Below, in pieces: positions 1 to 13,600 of a stretch of DNA of 64,000 nucleotides. The notes below the pieces were generated by a model. The model ran no database searches. It had not been told where the DNA came from and was given only the letters and a program-made list of their open reading frames with translations. The DNA comes from Dimorphilus gyrociliatus (Eukaryota; Annelida; Polychaeta; Dinophilidae), in the NCBI GenBank assembly GCA_904063045.1, contig CAJFCJ010000024.1, positions 925,777 to 989,776 on the forward strand, given 5' to 3'. How positions within the stretch are numbered: the first letter of the stretch is position 1; each line of letters begins with the position of its first letter. The position numbers were made by a program, and so were the translations under genes.

Positions 1-178
1 TTTTTTTTCATTGTACCTTATCAAATATCTTTAATTTTTAATTTACATAATGAAAATTCGAGAAGAATAGTTTAGTCTCTTGGGAGTATCAGCTAAACAT
101 TTAATATTTTTTTGTCTATTCCTTAATTACAATTCTCAATTACAGAATTTATAATTCATGACTTTAAAAGAGACGATA

Positions 179-184
<6 letters not shown>

Positions 185-240
<56 letters not shown>
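185..240. repeat. (GA)n microsatellite, about 28 units
   Basis: Uninterrupted GA dinucleotide run, the longest in the window. Similar GA/CT runs lie at 612-642, 7352-7386, 14749-14770, 25929-25961, 37612-37630, 54680-54712, 56459-56490, 57371-57390 and 61904-61934. Confidence 0.97.
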
Positions 241-245
<5 letters not shown>

Positions 246-607
246 GGTAGGAGAGGGAGAGAGATGAGTAAGGGATGATAGCAGAGAATAACAATAGAGA
301 ATTGCTTGTAGAGAGAATGGATAACTAGAATAACTAAAGGCCTATAAAAAGTCTTGTTTTAGGAAATAAAATGAAAAAATCTCCTTTTTTTTTCTTTTTA
401 CAAATGAAATTTATACTTTCTTTGAAGGAAAACTTTTAAGTAAACGTTTAACAATTTCATCTAAGAATCCTTAAGTGAGAGAAAGATTCATTTACGTTGC
501 TCTTTATTTTTTTATATAAGCAATTATACTTGCCGCTATCATAACTTTCAGCTTCTTCTTTTTCTATTCTACAATAAACAAAATCTTGCTCTTTTTCTTT
601 CTGTCTG

Positions 608-611
<4 letters not shown>

Positions 612-642
<31 letters not shown>
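612..642. repeat. (CT)n microsatellite
   Basis: Uninterrupted TC dinucleotide run preceded by an imperfect TCTG stretch. No coding frame. Confidence 0.95.
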
Positions 643-644
<2 letters not shown>

Positions 645-1107
645 GTTTCTTTACCCCATTCCCTTGCTATACTCTTTTTCTGCCTCTCTATAACTATATT
701 TGGTATCTTTTAAAAGCGGAAATGATTAAAAGGTTATACATTTGTTAAATAAACTTTTGCTCGCTGATGCAAACAGAGAAACATTGTCTATTGTTGTCAA
801 AGTAAATATAAAAATGACAGTTTGTATATAAAAAAGCTACTTTATGATAGATTCTTTAATATTTTTTACGGCTAGTTTGTTTATAAATTGACGTTAAATT
901 GAAATAACAAAGTTTATAAGGATAAATTTTCCTTAAATGCGCCCTAAGTAGTTTGTCTCTTTTTTTAGGAGGGTAAAGAGGTAAGGGAAGGAGGTATGAG
1001 GCTGTAAAAAAGGTCTAGAGGTTATATATTAAACTTAATGAAAAGTTGACACAAAGGCAATAGGATAGGAAATACTAAAACGACCAAAATACTCTTTGGA
1101 TTTAATC

Positions 1108-1245
1108 CTTAAACTCGTCTAAACCGGCACTTACTCTCGGTTCCCAGACCGTCGTAATGACGTCGTAAAGCTCGAATTTCCATGCGAACGCACTTGGCTC
1201 TACAAGCCTCTCCATCCAGCGCCCAAATCGAATTAGACGAGTTGA
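1108..1245. promoter_or_regulatory. GC-raised block with CRE-like site and inverted repeat
   Basis: This block is visibly richer in G, C and CpG than its surroundings. It holds TGACGTC (1158-1164, one base short of a palindromic CRE) inside a direct repeat of GTCGTAA, and an exact 11-bp inverted repeat, AACTCGTCTAA at 1112-1122 and its complement at 1233-1243. That is compatible with a promoter or enhancer. Function is inferred from composition and motifs only. Confidence 0.25.
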
Positions 1246-2613
1246 AAATCGCGCAAACGCTCAATAGAATTACACCAATCCTCATTCTCTTTTTACCCCC
1301 TTCTTTTTTCTCTCTTCTTTTCCTTCTGTCGCTACGAAGGGTGGTATGTAAGATATCTCTCCGCGTCTTTATATACGCCTGGAGTTGGAACCCTTCGTTG
1401 TTCCACGAACTCCTTCAGGAACCATTTATAATTTAGGCTCCTATTCACTTGGAAATATTACTGCTGTAAAACTAACGATGCATGGCCTTTTCTAAAACGA
1501 TATTTTCGACTAACAGGATATGCTATTGATAAATTTGTGTTGTAGCATTCAAAATATAAGAAAAGAAAAACACCGTTAAATAAATAAGAAAGTAAAAAAA
1601 ATTTCATTTGAAGAATGTAAGATGATTTATTTTGGGAGAAGAATTTCTTTCTCTTCTATATCACTTTTTCAATAGTTTTACTTTAAACTTTTATCAGCAA
1701 ATCAACTCTAGTTTATTATTGTTTTGAAAGTAAACTGTTCAAAATTTTAGCCTACTTTTCTAATCATACGAAAATATTACAGCTACTCCGACGGAAGATG
1801 CATGACATTTAAATGTAACACTTTGGCCTATAGATATAAAATATGCATAAAACCCTATGGAAAGGCAAATTGAAGAGTTCTAATGGAATAGCGATGAAAG
1901 TGAAAAAAATGAATGACAAATCAACAACTAATCCTGGTCAAGTTGGATTTCATCTAATAAACAATCGCATCTACACTGACAATAAAAACTAATCATTTGC
2001 CCGCTAGAGGTCACTGAAAAAGTTCATGTCAAATTATTAAATAAAAAAGTGAGTTTGGCATTCCAAATTAGTCTACGTATTCAAAAAATTAAAAAAAAAA
2101 TTGTAGAGTATAGGAAAACTCTTCTCATTTAAATATTTCTCATTTCCGAAGATTACTTTTTGAAAAGTTAATAGGTTTTTTAAGATAAAAAAAGCAACAT
2201 AAATAATGACGTATTTCCCCTATGGAAAAATAAACAAATATATATTTTAGACTATCCATCATTTTAACGTAACTGATATACCAAATATGCGTCTGTCTCT
2301 ATCTCTCTCTCTCCTTATCATTCTCTCTGCTCTATATCTCTTACTCTCTCTCTCTCCCTTTCTCTCTCTCTCTCTCTTTTACATATACTGTATATGATCG
2401 TTGAATATTCTGCATAGATATAATAATATCTATTTATATATATACAGTATATATTAACACTTGTCGCAACAAACAGATGTCGCTAGTTTACGGCTAACAA
2501 ATACAATGTTGAATTGTATAGTAAAAGCAGTACAACTAATGTGTTCTTTTTTCGTATTTTTAAAGATTAAGATATAGATTTTTATATTAAAAGACAGAAA
2601 AAAATAAAAAAAC

Positions 2614-2686
2614 TGGTCACGCCCAGGCTCGAACTGGGGACCTTTCGCGTGTAAAGCGAACGTGATAACCACTACACTACGCGACC
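2614..2686 (-). tRNA. tRNA-Val (anticodon UAC)
   Basis: Read on the minus strand, this 73-nt segment folds as a complete cloverleaf. The acceptor arm GGTCGCG pairs with CGTGACC (one G-T pair). The D arm carries the A box TAGTGTAGTGG, the anticodon loop is TTTACAC with anticodon TAC, the T arm carries the B box AGTTCGAGCCT, and the discriminator is A. No intron is present, and CCA is not encoded beyond the discriminator. Immediately downstream is a T-rich run (plus 2600-2612), a normal RNA polymerase III terminator. The sequence matches the eukaryotic nuclear valine tRNA pattern. It lies 190 bp from the divergently transcribed LicD-like gene. Confidence 0.97.
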
Positions 2687-2877
2687 ATAGTTGTAGAAGG
2701 TGAATTATTGCACGGATATAAATCGTAATTAGTCGGGTGTTATTATCGTGGACAATTTGAACACTATAACTCAATACACCTTAAGAACAAATTTAATATT
2801 GAAGAGAGAACTGTATATGGACATATAGAAACGTAATAGAAGGAAAAATTACACTAGGACAAATTATTTCGCTGTAA

Positions 2878-4548
2878 ATGAAGACTAATTGCCGATTTTT
2901 TAGGAAATATATCTATATTTTAATGATATTCCTTGTTGTGTTATCAATCTACGCTTTGGGAAGATATTCGATAGACTCTACAGTTAAAGAGAAGGAAGAT
3001 ATTTTGGAATTTATAAAAATTGCTAGGGGGGATGGACCCTCTCTTCTTAAAGTTCAAATGACTGATGCAGATAGACATATAGTTTTCGATTTACTGAAAG
3101 CTATAGATTTGGTTGCTAAAAGACTGAATATTTCCTATTTTATGTGGGCTGGAACACTTCTAGGATCTTATAGGTATTTAAATCACCTATTCTTTTCAAA
3201 GATATTACGCAGTGTATTTGATATTTAATTACTTGCAAATGTAAAAGATGGCGAAAGAGTAGAACTTAATTTTGTGTCGCCATCTACGTTAGAATTCTTA
3301 TTGAAAATGAAACTTTCTATCAGTGCCTAGGGGAGGACTTTTGGGAGTCCTAAGTGACCGCCGAATTCTTTTCCGTTTCTCTAAAAAAAAAATCGTTAGC
3401 AGTGTGACTCTTTACATCTTTTGATTGTAAAAGAAAACGGAGGGGAATGGGTGAGAGAGACAGAGAGAGAGAGAATGTGTGGAATATCTTCAATTTCTTT
3501 AACTCCTATAAGAGAGCACTGTAAATTATCGAATTATATTAATTATTTATAAATATGCCTTCGCTTACTGTTCTTTTGATTTTCTTTTCCACCAATTATA
3601 CATTAATACTATCAGAAAGTAAAATAACTATATAAGTAATGACTTTTTTTAGTAAGAAAGTCGTTTACCCATACTCCTTACTTACTCTCCGTCTTACTCA
3701 TCTATACACTTATCATCTCTTCATTTATTAAGTAGATATGCTAGAGGGTTACGTAATATGTTTTTGTAAATATTATATAGATTTATACATATAAATCCCA
3801 TGTCTAAGAGAAATACATTTTAGCGTTTAATCCTTTAAAGACGTATAAATAAATGCTGCATATCTTAAGGAATCACGATATCATTCCTTGGGACGACGAT
3901 ATTGATCTCATCTTTAATTTTGAAGATAGATTTTTATTAATGGAATACTTACCGAAAATCAAGGAAATCCTACCGGAGACATTAATAGAGAGAGCGAATA
4001 TGAGAATTAAAGTGTCGGATAAAAGAGGGGTTAGATACTATACAGATGATCAGGATTTTGCTTACAGATGGCCGTTCATTGATATAGAATTTTTTCAAGG
4101 TACAACAAGTTCACCTTAAATACTAATTTCTTACGACTTTTATCATCCGTTTCTCTTTTCCCGTGTTATAGAGAATGCAACTCATATTTTCACGATAAAC
4201 GATGAAAATACTCGTGTTTTTGATAGATCCGATATCTTTCCAGGACACCATAGACCATTAGGGAATCTCTGGTTAAGTTCCCCTAGAAATCCTGTAAAGG
4301 TCTTAAAGGCGTACTACGACGATCTTTCAGTTTGTTCTACAGGCAGATATAGTCATAAATTAGAAAGGTTCATGAGACTTGTGGGCGACAAGGCAAAGTG
4401 TAAGAGTCTTTTGAATGTATATCCATTCGTTAAGAGACGCTTAAGGAAGACGTCGAGTCGTCAGCAAGTTGAAGAATCTCTAATTGAAAGGGATAAACTA
4501 ATTCACACCGTATATGTTGATGAAACTGAATATGAACAAGTTATTTAA
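2878..4548 (+). CDS. LicD / fukutin-related family transferase, type II membrane protein
   Basis: Three exons, 2878-3173, 3870-4099 and 4172-4548, give a 300-aa protein. The start is fixed by an in-frame TAA directly before the ATG. Residues 14-32 form a signal anchor, so a Golgi/ER type II topology is expected. Residues 92-112 hold the family signature: GTLLGSYR joined by the first splice to NHDIIPWDDDIDL, with the acidic DDD cluster expected to bind metal and nucleotide sugar. The C-terminal half carries a GHHRPLGNLWL segment and later conserved Cys and His residues. LicD/fukutin/FKRP relatives transfer phospho-sugar or phosphocholine groups in glycan modification. The exact substrate cannot be read. 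Introns are 696 and 72 nt, and an AATAAA lies at 4701. The best alternative is another LicD-domain protein of the expanded invertebrate set. Confidence 0.85.
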
Positions 4549-7352
4549 ACAAGTATTCCATTCTATACTATTCGTTTTATGTTGTTTAGTATATGTCGTA
4601 TAGAAGATTGACTGTGTATTAATGATTCTTTGCCATGGAAAAAAATCACTATTAACTTTTTTTTCCTCCCTCCTCTATAAATAAATTATCAAGAAACGTA
4701 AATAAAATTCTACGATTTCTTTAGAAAGGGGATTAGACCACCAACTTATCCGCAGAGGCGTCTTAAACCGTCTAATAAGTGATCATTAATTAAAGAGGAA
4801 TATAAAAAAGTGAGAGCTGTCAAACGAAATGATTAGAGTTTGAGTTTGCAAAATACAATAAATTTCAAAGATAGAAATAGTTTATAGAAGAGCATCCCTG
4901 AAAGTTGCATACTAAGGACTGACAGCTACAATTAGATCACTTGTTGGTACACTAATTCAAAAGACATATACATAAATACGTAAAACAATCAAATGCTTCT
5001 ATAATGAATTTCTTTCTTTTATCGTTCTCAATTTCCCATCAGTCCATCAATCATAATTTTAAAGAAAGCTATAGAAAATTTATACAAAATGTCGAAATAA
5101 AAAATGTATTTTGTATAGAAGAGACTTATAAGACTAACTGGAGATGTATATTTTCTTCTTTATAGTATCACCATTGTAACAGAATGCAATTAATATACAG
5201 TATTTCGTAGATTGACAGAGGACGAAACTCGCTGACCATCAATCGTGATAAATCTAATAATTAAGTGAGAAATAGAGTGTACTTTCCCTTTTTTACCCAA
5301 CAAGTATATAAACGAGAGAGTAGATAATAGCTAATAGACTTGTAATTTGATTGGTTTCTCTCCTTCTCCCAAATCTGGAACTCTTTCTTGGGGCAAATTC
5401 TGTAAAAAAAAATTGGAATAAGAGGCATATAAATGATAATAGGTATAGAATTTGTTTCGTAAAAGAGAGAAATATAGCGCTAGTATTAGGAAATATAATT
5501 ATAAAGTCTATTTAGACGGTTTGAAAATATTTTAGCCATTAGTACACATATTTTCAATGGATTGATTAAAATATACAATTTGAGGATATTAAGTATAGTC
5601 ACATGATAACGTTTGAAGACTCTCTTTTTAATAGCAAATCTGTATTAATTTTACAAAGTCTCTAAAAGTAAATATTGAAAGAGCTAGGAAGAAGAAACAT
5701 ACCAGTTTTCTTACATAGAAATGATAGGTTGTAGGATATTTACTAGAGGTATATTTTTGTTATTTCTCTCTACCTCTCCCATCTCCCCCCTTCCCCCGCC
5801 CCTCTCTTTCTCTCTCCCTATCTCTCTTTCTCACACTTTATAACCGTTTTTTTCTTTATCAGCAATTTTTCAGTTGAATAAATCTAATCTCTACTTTCAG
5901 TGGAAAAACAAGATTTATTTATTGCAGTTTCCAAGGAAAAAGGTTGAAATTAACTAGTTTTTTTTAAAGACAGTTTCATTTGTTGAAAATACTTCATAAT
6001 CTTGTTAATAGATTAGGTTAGTACTAATATCCTCCTTCTTAACGAAATCAATAATTTTGTCATTTCCTTTACTCTTTTCTTTTCCTTAGAGTTTCTTTTC
6101 ATTGTATCAGCCAGTTAAAGTTCTCTTAGCAGTCCTGATAAAGGATTTTTGTGATCATATTGAATTGCTCTAGTTCTTTATTTCTCCATCTCCAGTCGAG
6201 TTTCACTTTACAAGACCTAATTAAATTTGCTATTTCTTTTTAGACACATTGATTGAAAACGCTCTAAACTTTCTGAAATGATAGTAGAATCATTGAAAAA
6301 TCAATTTTAAACGTTTTATACAGTTTTTAATGAATTTTGAGAATGTTGAACATTTTAAATTCGTTTATTACGATTAAATAAGCCAAGTTCAATATATATT
6401 GAATATGCAATGTACGACATATGTAAATTTATAGATATTATATACTTTCTATATGTAAATGACTTACGTAACAGTTGACCTAATTATCTTCCTATCTAAG
6501 AGTGATAAATTTATTGCCAGAGGACAGATATCTTTAAGCTAGGACATAAAAAGAGAATATAAAAACGAAAAGGTTGTTTTTTTTTCGTTTCATAAGAGTA
6601 TATGAAATCCGGAAATTATCAATATAGTCAGATGGAATATGTACATTGTGATTATTAACACGAATGGATATTCTCTTCTTTGCTTCTTTCTCTCGAGTGT
6701 AGATCGAGAAAGTGCATTTAGTAAGTATGGTTGCTGCATGACTTGCATGGCTTTTTTGCATAAAAATTGACTCCCAAATGCTTTTTTAAGATGTCAAATG
6801 CCACACGAATACTTTAGCCATAAAGGTTATCTACAATGAGAACGTTAACGGCCATTTTTAACACTTTATGCATCACAGGCGTCTTCGAGAGAAAACGAGA
6901 AAAAAATATTAATTATCCTTTAATTAACAAAAATAAAGAAAAACGTCTTACAATTTGTGATGTGATGTATAATCAGCCTGTCGAAATTGATTAAGACTCC
7001 ATCTTTGGCTGTCTGCAAAATTTTAAACTGTAATGTATTTAACAATACTGAAAAGAGATGTTTACGTTCCTTTAAGAATAGATTAAAATTTATTTCAGTT
7101 ACAGCGATCATTCGATGAATCTACTCTAACTTTATTATGTTTGTCTTCTTGACAAATATATCCTTTCATACATATAGACCTAAAAAGAGGTATACTTTTG
7201 CACTAGTAAGATTGGTTAGAAAAGGCACAAAAAGATTGTATGATAAAATGTAAAATGGGTAGAGGAGAGATAGACAGATAGAAAGATAGAAACAAGGGAG
7301 TGCGTGAGTGAGCTTGCGTGGAAGGGGGAAAAGAGTGTCTGTGTGTGTGTGT

Positions 7353-7387
<35 letters not shown>

Positions 7388-7627
7388 GAGTAAGAGTGAC
7401 GAAGAGAAGGAAGAAAGAAGGCCAATTTTTTCAAAGTTTAATTGTGGGCAAAATACTCGCTTGTTGTATTTATAAATCATTATAGACTGTAATTCTATTT
7501 CATCTTTGTATGTGTTAGGAAAATATGGATAAAAATGGCACGGGAGATGGAGAGTAGAGATATTATAGATTTCTTTGTAGTTCAAAGAATATCAAAGCGA
7601 TAAGCATTATTTAAATAAATATTAAAA
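4549..7627. other. Intergenic stretch, no gene recognised
   Basis: AT-rich, with a pyrimidine-rich patch at 5765-5835 and a GA/GT microsatellite at 7340-7387. The translated frames across 7166-7585 are low-complexity reads of the microsatellite (Ser/Leu/His-Thr runs). I see no splice-supported coding sequence. Confidence 0.6.
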
Positions 7628-7667
7628 TTTATTCTAATTAATTATATATTTAATGAATAATTTAATA

Positions 7668-10600
7668 TTAGTATTTTAAATTGACTTCTTCTTCGCAATC
7701 GGTGGGCTTTTTACCATGATTTTTCCTCTTATACATATAGTGCAGCCTTGTTATAATACAACCACAGAATCCCAATATAATTGAGGTACATGGCCAAAAG
7801 AGAATGTGAAAAACAAAAGATGATTTTATAGTTCTTTCCAAGAAAGCTCCTTGATTGGGTTCGCTTTTGCTGTAATAGCATACATAGGGTGTTCCTTTTA
7901 TACCCTTATTTTTCTTGTACAATTCAACGATATCCCTGTTTACGTTAGAGTTTTTTTCGCATACGTAGAGAGAACACTGTTAAAAAAAAGGAAAAAAAGG
8001 AAAATGAATAGTACGTCGTTAAAAAAATGTTATTGAAAAGACTCAAAGAGTAATATTCTTCATTAGGAATATATGATATAAAGTACTCTTTCGTATAGTT
8101 GCTGCTTAGAAGCTACATATTACTGTATTCCAGTGTACTTGGAAAATCGATTGATTAGTTATACAGCTTCTTTTTTTATCCAAGATTTTTCAATTTTAAT
8201 CGTTAACAATCACTAATTTTAAAAAAAGTGTGTATTATTATCTTACACGATCTATATTATCCTCTTCTCGGTCAAGAACAGCATTGATTAATTGCTGGTC
8301 GGTTTTAAACATTGGAACGGACGGTAACAATTCCGAGTCAAGAGACATCGTTCTATTCAGAGTAGCGTAAATTAGTAGACATGGATAAGTCGATTTGCAG
8401 GCTGTTCCGCCGCATGAGCAAGTATACTGAATTGTGTACATAGAATTTTCCAAAACGCATCTACCTGAAAGATGAAGAAGACTGTAAATTTATTTAACAG
8501 CATAAAACAAAGAATAAGCCGTAATTAAAACGGGAAAGATAAATTACTTTTATGTTATCATTTTACCAACATATTTTGGATTTAAGAGCTCAAAGGATTA
8601 GTTGATCCGAAAGAGAAAGTTCATTTAATATCTGTTCGCGCATAAGTAAACGTTACTTAAAAAAAAAACTGTCTCTTCCACACGATTATCCAGTTTACAT
8701 TCCATTTTCCCATTATTTTCCAAACATTACTACAGGCTATATAGAATATTATAGCACTTACTATATTTTATCGTTTTTTCTACTCTTATTTTAACTCTTA
8801 TATACATCAATTGTACGTTTGCAACAAAATCCTTGAAAGTAGGTTTATGAAATTCAACTTATCAATGCCTACAAGTGATTTTTTTACGTATGTGTAAGCG
8901 TTAAACTACTAGGCTAACAGTTTAGATATTGACCATTAATTTTAATTTCATCTGAAGTATAGGAATTTTCTTTTAGAATCTCGCATATAAATAGGAGAAG
9001 TTAGAAATGCATATAAATATATATATATACAAGTTGAAGTATATAATAAATCATAAGTTTTCATTTATTTCTCCTTTGTATCATCATTAATTAAATCGTT
9101 TTTTCTCTCTCTTTCTTATCATAACACATTGTCTGCCTCTTGTTTGTTATAGTATGACAAAAATTTTCCTATTCCATTTATAGTTTGGATTAAATATCCT
9201 ATCGGTCTTAATGGACCTAAAGGTATAATTTCCTTTCTTTTGGATTCTTCTGGCACCGCATTTCGATGAAAATTGATAAAAATTATTCTATATAGGAATT
9301 TCTCTTTTCTTCTTACTAGTCTCAAATGTTATTCTTTATTTATTATTCCAAAACGATTGGCATTGTCTTATCTATTAATCTATCCATTTTTATAGAATAA
9401 GCTTGTGTAAATGTTTCCTACGTGATTAATACAGTTCAACCATAAAATATTCGTTAATTGAAGCTTAAAATTTTTACAATTTTGTCCATAAAAGAGACCA
9501 TGCATTACTAAAATGTTTTCCAGAACAGGACATTCCTGCTATATGCTCTGGGTATTGAGACTGTCATAGTCTGATAAAAATGAAAAGCCGATTACTGATG
9601 GCTCTTAGGTTCTTTTTTAAGACTATTTTATTATTCATCAGGTTTGTATTCCCTACATTTTATATTAAAAATGTAAATACATTACATGATTATATAGACC
9701 TAAGAGAAGTTATGTATAGTTTAAGTAGTTTTCTTATTTCCCTTATTCTTCTGCTTCGTCTTGTCTCGAATTTTCTTACTTTTATTTCTAATTTTGTTAT
9801 TTTATTGTCATTTTGCGTGATGCCTGCTAAAAGCATCATTTTCTTTTTATTTCCGTTAGATGTTCTCTCATCTAGTTTGATAGTGATTAATGTTAGATAC
9901 CTTGAAATTTCTACTGATATAATTTTTATGTAGACTAAGATTATCTTTCCTCTTTGGAGAAATGTTTACATCATCGTCATCAACGGCCTCCTTCAAAGCT
10001 TTTTACCTCAGCGTTTAAAAATGGACCCTAAGGAAGACTACTTTCATTTAGCCTTATTATTTTACAGATTAACTTTGAGTTGAAGCATCATGCAATGCCA
10101 CGTATGAGAATATTTTCCCTAAACATTTATGATATTAAATATGTTTCCTTCCTATTAATATTTCAAGGCTAAAAGGAGAAGACTTTTGTAACTACTTTTC
10201 TTTCCACACTATTAATAAAGTTAGTGAAAAACGGATAATTTACATACTTAAAGCCCTATCTAGGGAATATTTGAATAGGCCCAAGGTCATTATAACTCAG
10301 AAATGACAATAGAAAGGAAGTGTTGTATTTCAAAAATTTACATATCCCAAAATAAAAAAACTACAGTTTATAGTCTATATACTGCATATAAATTAATATA
10401 AATAGCTTGTATTGTTTTATTATATAAGAATTCTTATTATTATAAGTTATACCTTATTTATCTAATACAATACAGTGTATACAGATTAGTATATATTATT
10501 TATTTGCACTTGAATAAATTGAATAAATGCCAAAACTTTCTGTTAAAAATAAACTCCAAGTGTTCATGTTTCAATGAATAGACATATGCTTTTAATAATA

Positions 10601-13600
10601 ATAATAGTATTTTTTTAATGTGTCTTTTGTTATACAAGTGTCTGAGAAGGAATTAATGGACCTATCAGAAAGGGAATTTTATATATACGTTCAACAAATC
10701 GACAATAGGTAATTTTCAAAAGAAAATTAAGTTTGCAATAAAACCAATTAATTCTTCAATAAATGTGCAGTAGAATGGAAACTTTTTAATTAACGAAACT
10801 AATTATGAAACCTAATTATACTTGTGGCAGTATAGCCAGAGAAAAAGAGAAAACGTGTTATTCTCCTTAAATAGAATTTCGTAAAAACCTCTAAAAAACG
10901 TAAGCTTGAAAGATAAATCCCCTATGTCCTATATCAAATTGACGATAAGGAAAGAGAAATCGAGAAAATTTATCCTCCTCCAGAGCATTGTTCCTTACCT
11001 TTCAATTATTCATATTTCGGTTTAGAAAAAATGGCTAATATATATATCTATATATATATATATATATATATATAAATCTATGTAAAAGCATATATACAAC
11101 AAGTATATATAGATTAGCAAATACTTGTATATATTAATATAAAAATAAATATATTGATTTATGTTTCTATATATTGAAAGAGAGTGAAAGAGTATAAATA
11201 ATTAGTTGTGGAAATATTCGAAATATCTCCTATCAGCTATGTTTTATGATTTTAGCAAAAGATAAGAAAAACACTGCAAAATTTGGGAAAGTAACGCTTT
11301 GTTAAAATGTGTAAAACGGCTACTTGATCAAGCCGAAAAATTTTTTTCTACAAAGCGGATCGATACGTCCGTTGACGACCGTGGCATAAACATGACTGAT
11401 TTTCAAACGCGAACTCGAATTCACGGTTCTGGCTATTCGTTTACAACAATCAGGAACCCATGTCATTCATTTCATGAATTGTACAAGGAGAGAACGCAAA
11501 TACATTTTAGACGGCCGTTTCCGCACGATTGCAGGCTTGACGCTACAAGAAGGTACACTGACTCTTCGGTCTTTGAGGCGAAAGTTTTCTCTGAAGGAGT
11601 TAGACTAACAGCCAAATCTTGTGGACAACTAGCCAGAAAGGAAGAAAGACAGGTTTGTTGGCTTTATAAGTCTATTTATAGAATTTTACCAAAATTTCAA
11701 CGATATAAGTATATCGTCCTATATTGCTTCTCCCCTGTGTATGAAGAGGCACCAAATTCGAATAGCATTATCACCAAGATTTATTACTCGTTTTAAAAGT
11801 ATTTTAATAGTGTCTACAGACTGAATCCACTATGTCTTTTTCTCTCTTTTAACAACCACTTTTTCCTCCCCAGTCCACTCTCCTCTTAGCTCAGACTTAT
11901 CTATTTTTTTTACCAATTATTCGTTGAAAATCCACGGTTGAATAATAGTATTGATTGTTAAAAGAAAAAAAAATCTATCTTATTCTATCATTCTTTTCAC
12001 ATCCAAAATCTAGTTTCTACCACCAGACTTTCTTTCTCTTTAACCAACATCTGCCGTAATACTAAAGTCGTTTTTTTTTTCTTTTCAAAGTACTTGACAT
12101 AAATACTTGGTAACCTTAACGATTAACCTATTCGCTCTTCTCTTTCTTTTAACTATGACTTTAAATTAAATGGAAAACAATTAAAGCGAATATTTTATAA
12201 AAAACAGTCTCTATATAAATACATATTTCATTCTATTAGAATGGAATACATTAAAGTTTTAATGATATTCAGTTCAGTTATAATATTTGTTGAAGGTCAT
12301 AAAAGTTGCTATTGATTTTTGATAAACTTTCTTGTTTCTCTTTCTACGAATGAAGATTATGATAAAAAAGATTTATGGTCCAAAAGAACAAGAAAAGCAA
12401 TAATAGTTTCTCATTCGAAATGAGCTTTTCTTGTTCCCTTTTTATTAGAAAGAAATGTGATGGATATTCGGCTATTTTGTTTATTTAAACCTTCTAATCG
12501 AATCTTTTAAAAGTTAAAGTAGATAAAAAAAATCCAAAGACAAAAAAAACAATTACTCTTTTTTTTCCTATGTAGACTGGTGTTAGCAAATTAATCTATG
12601 CAGTTGGGGGAAGACCTTCGGCATTGGAGGGAAAGTTCAAATTTCCAAAGGGTCTTGCTGTCTCACCAAATACTGATATATTTGTCGCAGATTCAGGGAA
12701 TAATAGAATTCAAGTATTGAATCAGTGTGGTGTGTTCAAGTACAGTTTTAATGAAGGATTGAATCAACCGTCAGCGATTGCTGTTTTACCTAATAATGAG
12801 CCAATTGTTGCTGATAGAAGAAATAAACGGCTAAGATTATTTGACGAATATGGCGAGCGGAAATACGATATTAATCTCCCTTATCAACCTGCAGAAATAG
12901 TTCTCCTCGACGTCTCCAACGATTTGGCTATATCCAATCAGAACGGCTTAGTAGAGATTTTTGACACGGAAACTTTTAATAAAAAATATTCATTTAGGCC
13001 TAATTCCACGAAGATCTTTCAAATGGCTACAAACAATGAAGGGAATCTGTTAATTGCAGACTCTAATGCCAAAGTTTTAACATACTCTATCTCATCTAAA
13101 AGCCAGGTTTGTCAAAATAAAGGGCGAGCTTTAAAGTCCACTTTAACACCAAAACAATTTTTTATCGTAATGGTGAAGTTGGCACTTTTTTTTATATTTT
13201 TGTGACTAAATTTAGAATGCAAAACTTCAAAAGAACATTTGAATTTCTAAGAAATGCTTTTCACTTTGACCCCTACAGATAATCAACAGTTTTGAAGCGG
13301 AAGCCTGTAAAGATGGACTATTCTGCGAACCTGGTGGAATATACGTAAATCCATTTAATCAAATAATTATTGGGGATGCTTTGAATCACACAGTTAATTT
13401 GTATGGTGAAACTGGTCTTTATATCAAGGCTTTGGTAACGCCATCAGACGACTGCGGAGCTGTGAGGAGACTGGTTATAGGCAAAGAAGGTCATTTGGTC
13501 ACCAGCGAATTTTCAGCTAATTCCAAACACTACGTAAAACTTTTCCGATATCGGAAGTGTGTTTGTCACTATGGTAGGCCTAACAGCAGTAGAAGTGAAT

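Larger units (their letters stand above)
1..2613. other. Intergenic stretch, no gene recognised
   Basis: AT-rich sequence with homopurine and homopyrimidine microsatellites and short TA tracts. No open frame here has splice sites, domain signal or coding-like composition. The frame at 1182-1436 is poor in charged residues and I do not accept it as a gene. A GC-raised block at about 1108-1245 is listed separately. It could be the 5' end of a gene running out of the window on the left, but I cannot show that. Confidence 0.6.

Noticed and set aside
7166-7585. Long minus-strand open frames rich in Ser, Leu, His and Thr
   Set aside because: They are direct translations of GA/GT microsatellites and have no splice sites or domain signal.
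8247-8464. Search for a missing small exon carrying the Cys-x-Tyr-x-Pro-x-Cys motif between the last two KCNMB-like exons
   Set aside because: The 300-bp intron has no frame with this motif, and the flanking exons align without a gap.
9580-9933. 117-codon hydrophobic frame in the KCNMB-like intron
   Set aside because: Phe/Leu/Ile-rich read of T-rich DNA with no splice support.
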